Assembly: GCA_964573115.1 (NCBI GenBank)
Contig: CAZNIP010000140.1
Location: 1-6,619 of the forward strand
From: CAYOID01 sp964573115
GTDB taxonomy: Bacteria > Desulfobacterota > Desulfovibrionia > Desulfovibrionales > Desulfothermaceae
DNA: 6,619 nt
Direction of reading: 5' to 3'
Shown one piece after another: positions 6,444-6,619 of the stretch; the stretch's first letter is position 1, and each line of letters starts with the position of its first letter. The position numbers were made by a program, and so were the translations under genes. The notes beneath the pieces were generated by a model that was not told the origin of the DNA, made no database searches, and saw only the letters and a list, made by a program, of their open reading frames with translations.

Positions 6444-6619
6444 ATGGAGGGGGCCAGGATCGCGGCCTGTCGAAGATCCGGATGGTCCTTTCAGGGACAG
6501 GTCTTCCCTGTGCCGCCTGCACAGATTTTCATGTCGAGCTCGTATAGAAATTTCGGCATGAAGAACCCCTCAGCCCTGCGGGCAGCTCCCCGGACCCCTC
6601 AGGCCTTCGGCCAGCTCCC
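6444..6619 (+). CDS. Doubtful open frame running off the window end
   Basis: An ATG at 6444 opens a frame with no stop before the window ends (58 full codons). GAGG (6435-6438), overlapping the preceding TGA, ends five bases before it, the same arrangement as at the junction of the two large genes. The peptide begins MEGARIAACRRSG. From about residue 40 it is encoded entirely by the hairpin repeats, and it resembles no protein I know. It also crosses the terminator-like hairpin. Chance openness in GC-rich sequence is the more likely explanation. Confidence 0.12.
   Translation, partial: MEGARIAACRRSGWSFQGQVFPVPPAQIFMSSSYRNFGMKNPSALRAAPRTPQAFGQL
6491..6559 (-). CDS. Possible 22-residue peptide on the minus strand
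   Basis: Reading the minus strand, an ATG at 6559 opens a 22-codon frame ending in TGA at 6491. The peptide starts MPKFLYELDM and ends AGGTGKTCP, with two cysteines. The hairpin repeat just upstream supplies a strong GAGGGG Shine-Dalgarno match six bases before the ATG. The frame is very short and the matching position in the left repeat copy has no ATG, so translation is speculative. It would run convergent to the big operon and overlaps its terminator-like hairpin. Confidence 0.2.
   Translation of the reverse strand: MPKFLYELDMKICAGGTGKTCP
6508..6529 (+). terminator. Weak intrinsic terminator candidate for the operon
   Basis: CTGTGC (6508-6513), loop CGCCT, GCACAG (6519-6524) form a six-pair stem 71 nt after the last stop codon, followed by ATTTT. 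The stem is perfect but short and the T-run has only four bases, so termination may be inefficient. It is the best terminator-like structure in the 3' region. It also lies inside the possible minus-strand peptide frame. Confidence 0.4.
6539..6591 (-). repeat. Right copy of the hairpin-bearing repeat
   Basis: This is the inverted partner of 4-55. Bases 6561-6591 match perfectly and 6539-6560 match in blocks (CTCGTAT, GAAA, TTCG). Its hairpin is GCCC (6573-6576), loop TGC, GGGC (6580-6583). Unlike the left copy, on its reading strand the repeat runs directly into an ATG (6559-6557). Confidence 0.85.
6594..6619 (-). repeat. Second tandem hairpin unit, cut by the window end
   Basis: Bases 6594-6619 repeat the 6565-6590 unit at a period of 29 nt. 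The flanks ACCCCTCA and AGCTCCC are conserved. The stem changes from GCCC/GGGC to GGCC/GGCC and the loop from TGC to TTC. One stem pair thus differs by a compensating double change. The array may continue past the window. Confidence 0.8.

Noticed and set aside
6565..6619. 29-nt spaced repeats considered as a CRISPR array
   Set aside because: Units are directly adjacent with no unique spacers and have different stem sequences, so they are tandem hairpin repeats.

Overview
The window holds a compact two-gene operon on the + strand. A 648-residue protein (254-2200) is followed after 6 nt by a 1409-residue protein (2207-6436). Together they fill about 93% of the sequence. I recognise neither as a named gene. 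Comparing them by eye shows that they are paralogues over roughly their first 340-390 residues, with the same motifs in the same order. After that they diverge. The first ends in a charged helical region and a basic tail. The second acquires a galactose-binding-like beta-sandwich, a glycine-rich linker, a long coiled coil and a large C-terminal region.

Layout: 1-55 is one copy of a hairpin-bearing repeat. 59-107 is a tandem 7-nt repeat. 108-253 is the leader, with a strong GC hairpin and a good ribosome binding site. The two genes follow. 6437-6619 holds a weak terminator-like hairpin, a second copy of the first repeat in inverted orientation (31 bp perfect, about 53 bp with the imperfect extension), and one more tandem unit of its hairpin. 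The operon is therefore bracketed by inverted copies of one repeat family.

Organism: GC content is high, Shine-Dalgarno sites are clear and junctions are tight, so this is bacterial. The CAGAAG-type heptads and overall style remind me of Desulfobacterota and related Gram-negatives, but this is a weak guess. No taxonomic marker is present.

Function: the two proteins are probably made together by translational coupling and may act as partners. Neither shows a signal peptide or membrane segment. The N-terminal motif (F-x-GR-x-L, EQ, G-V-x-x-GL, then an aG-x-G-like turn) resembles large accessory proteins that I associate, from memory only, with phage-tail-like or contractile injection loci. No tail, sheath, baseplate or ATPase gene is in the window, so that link is a hypothesis.
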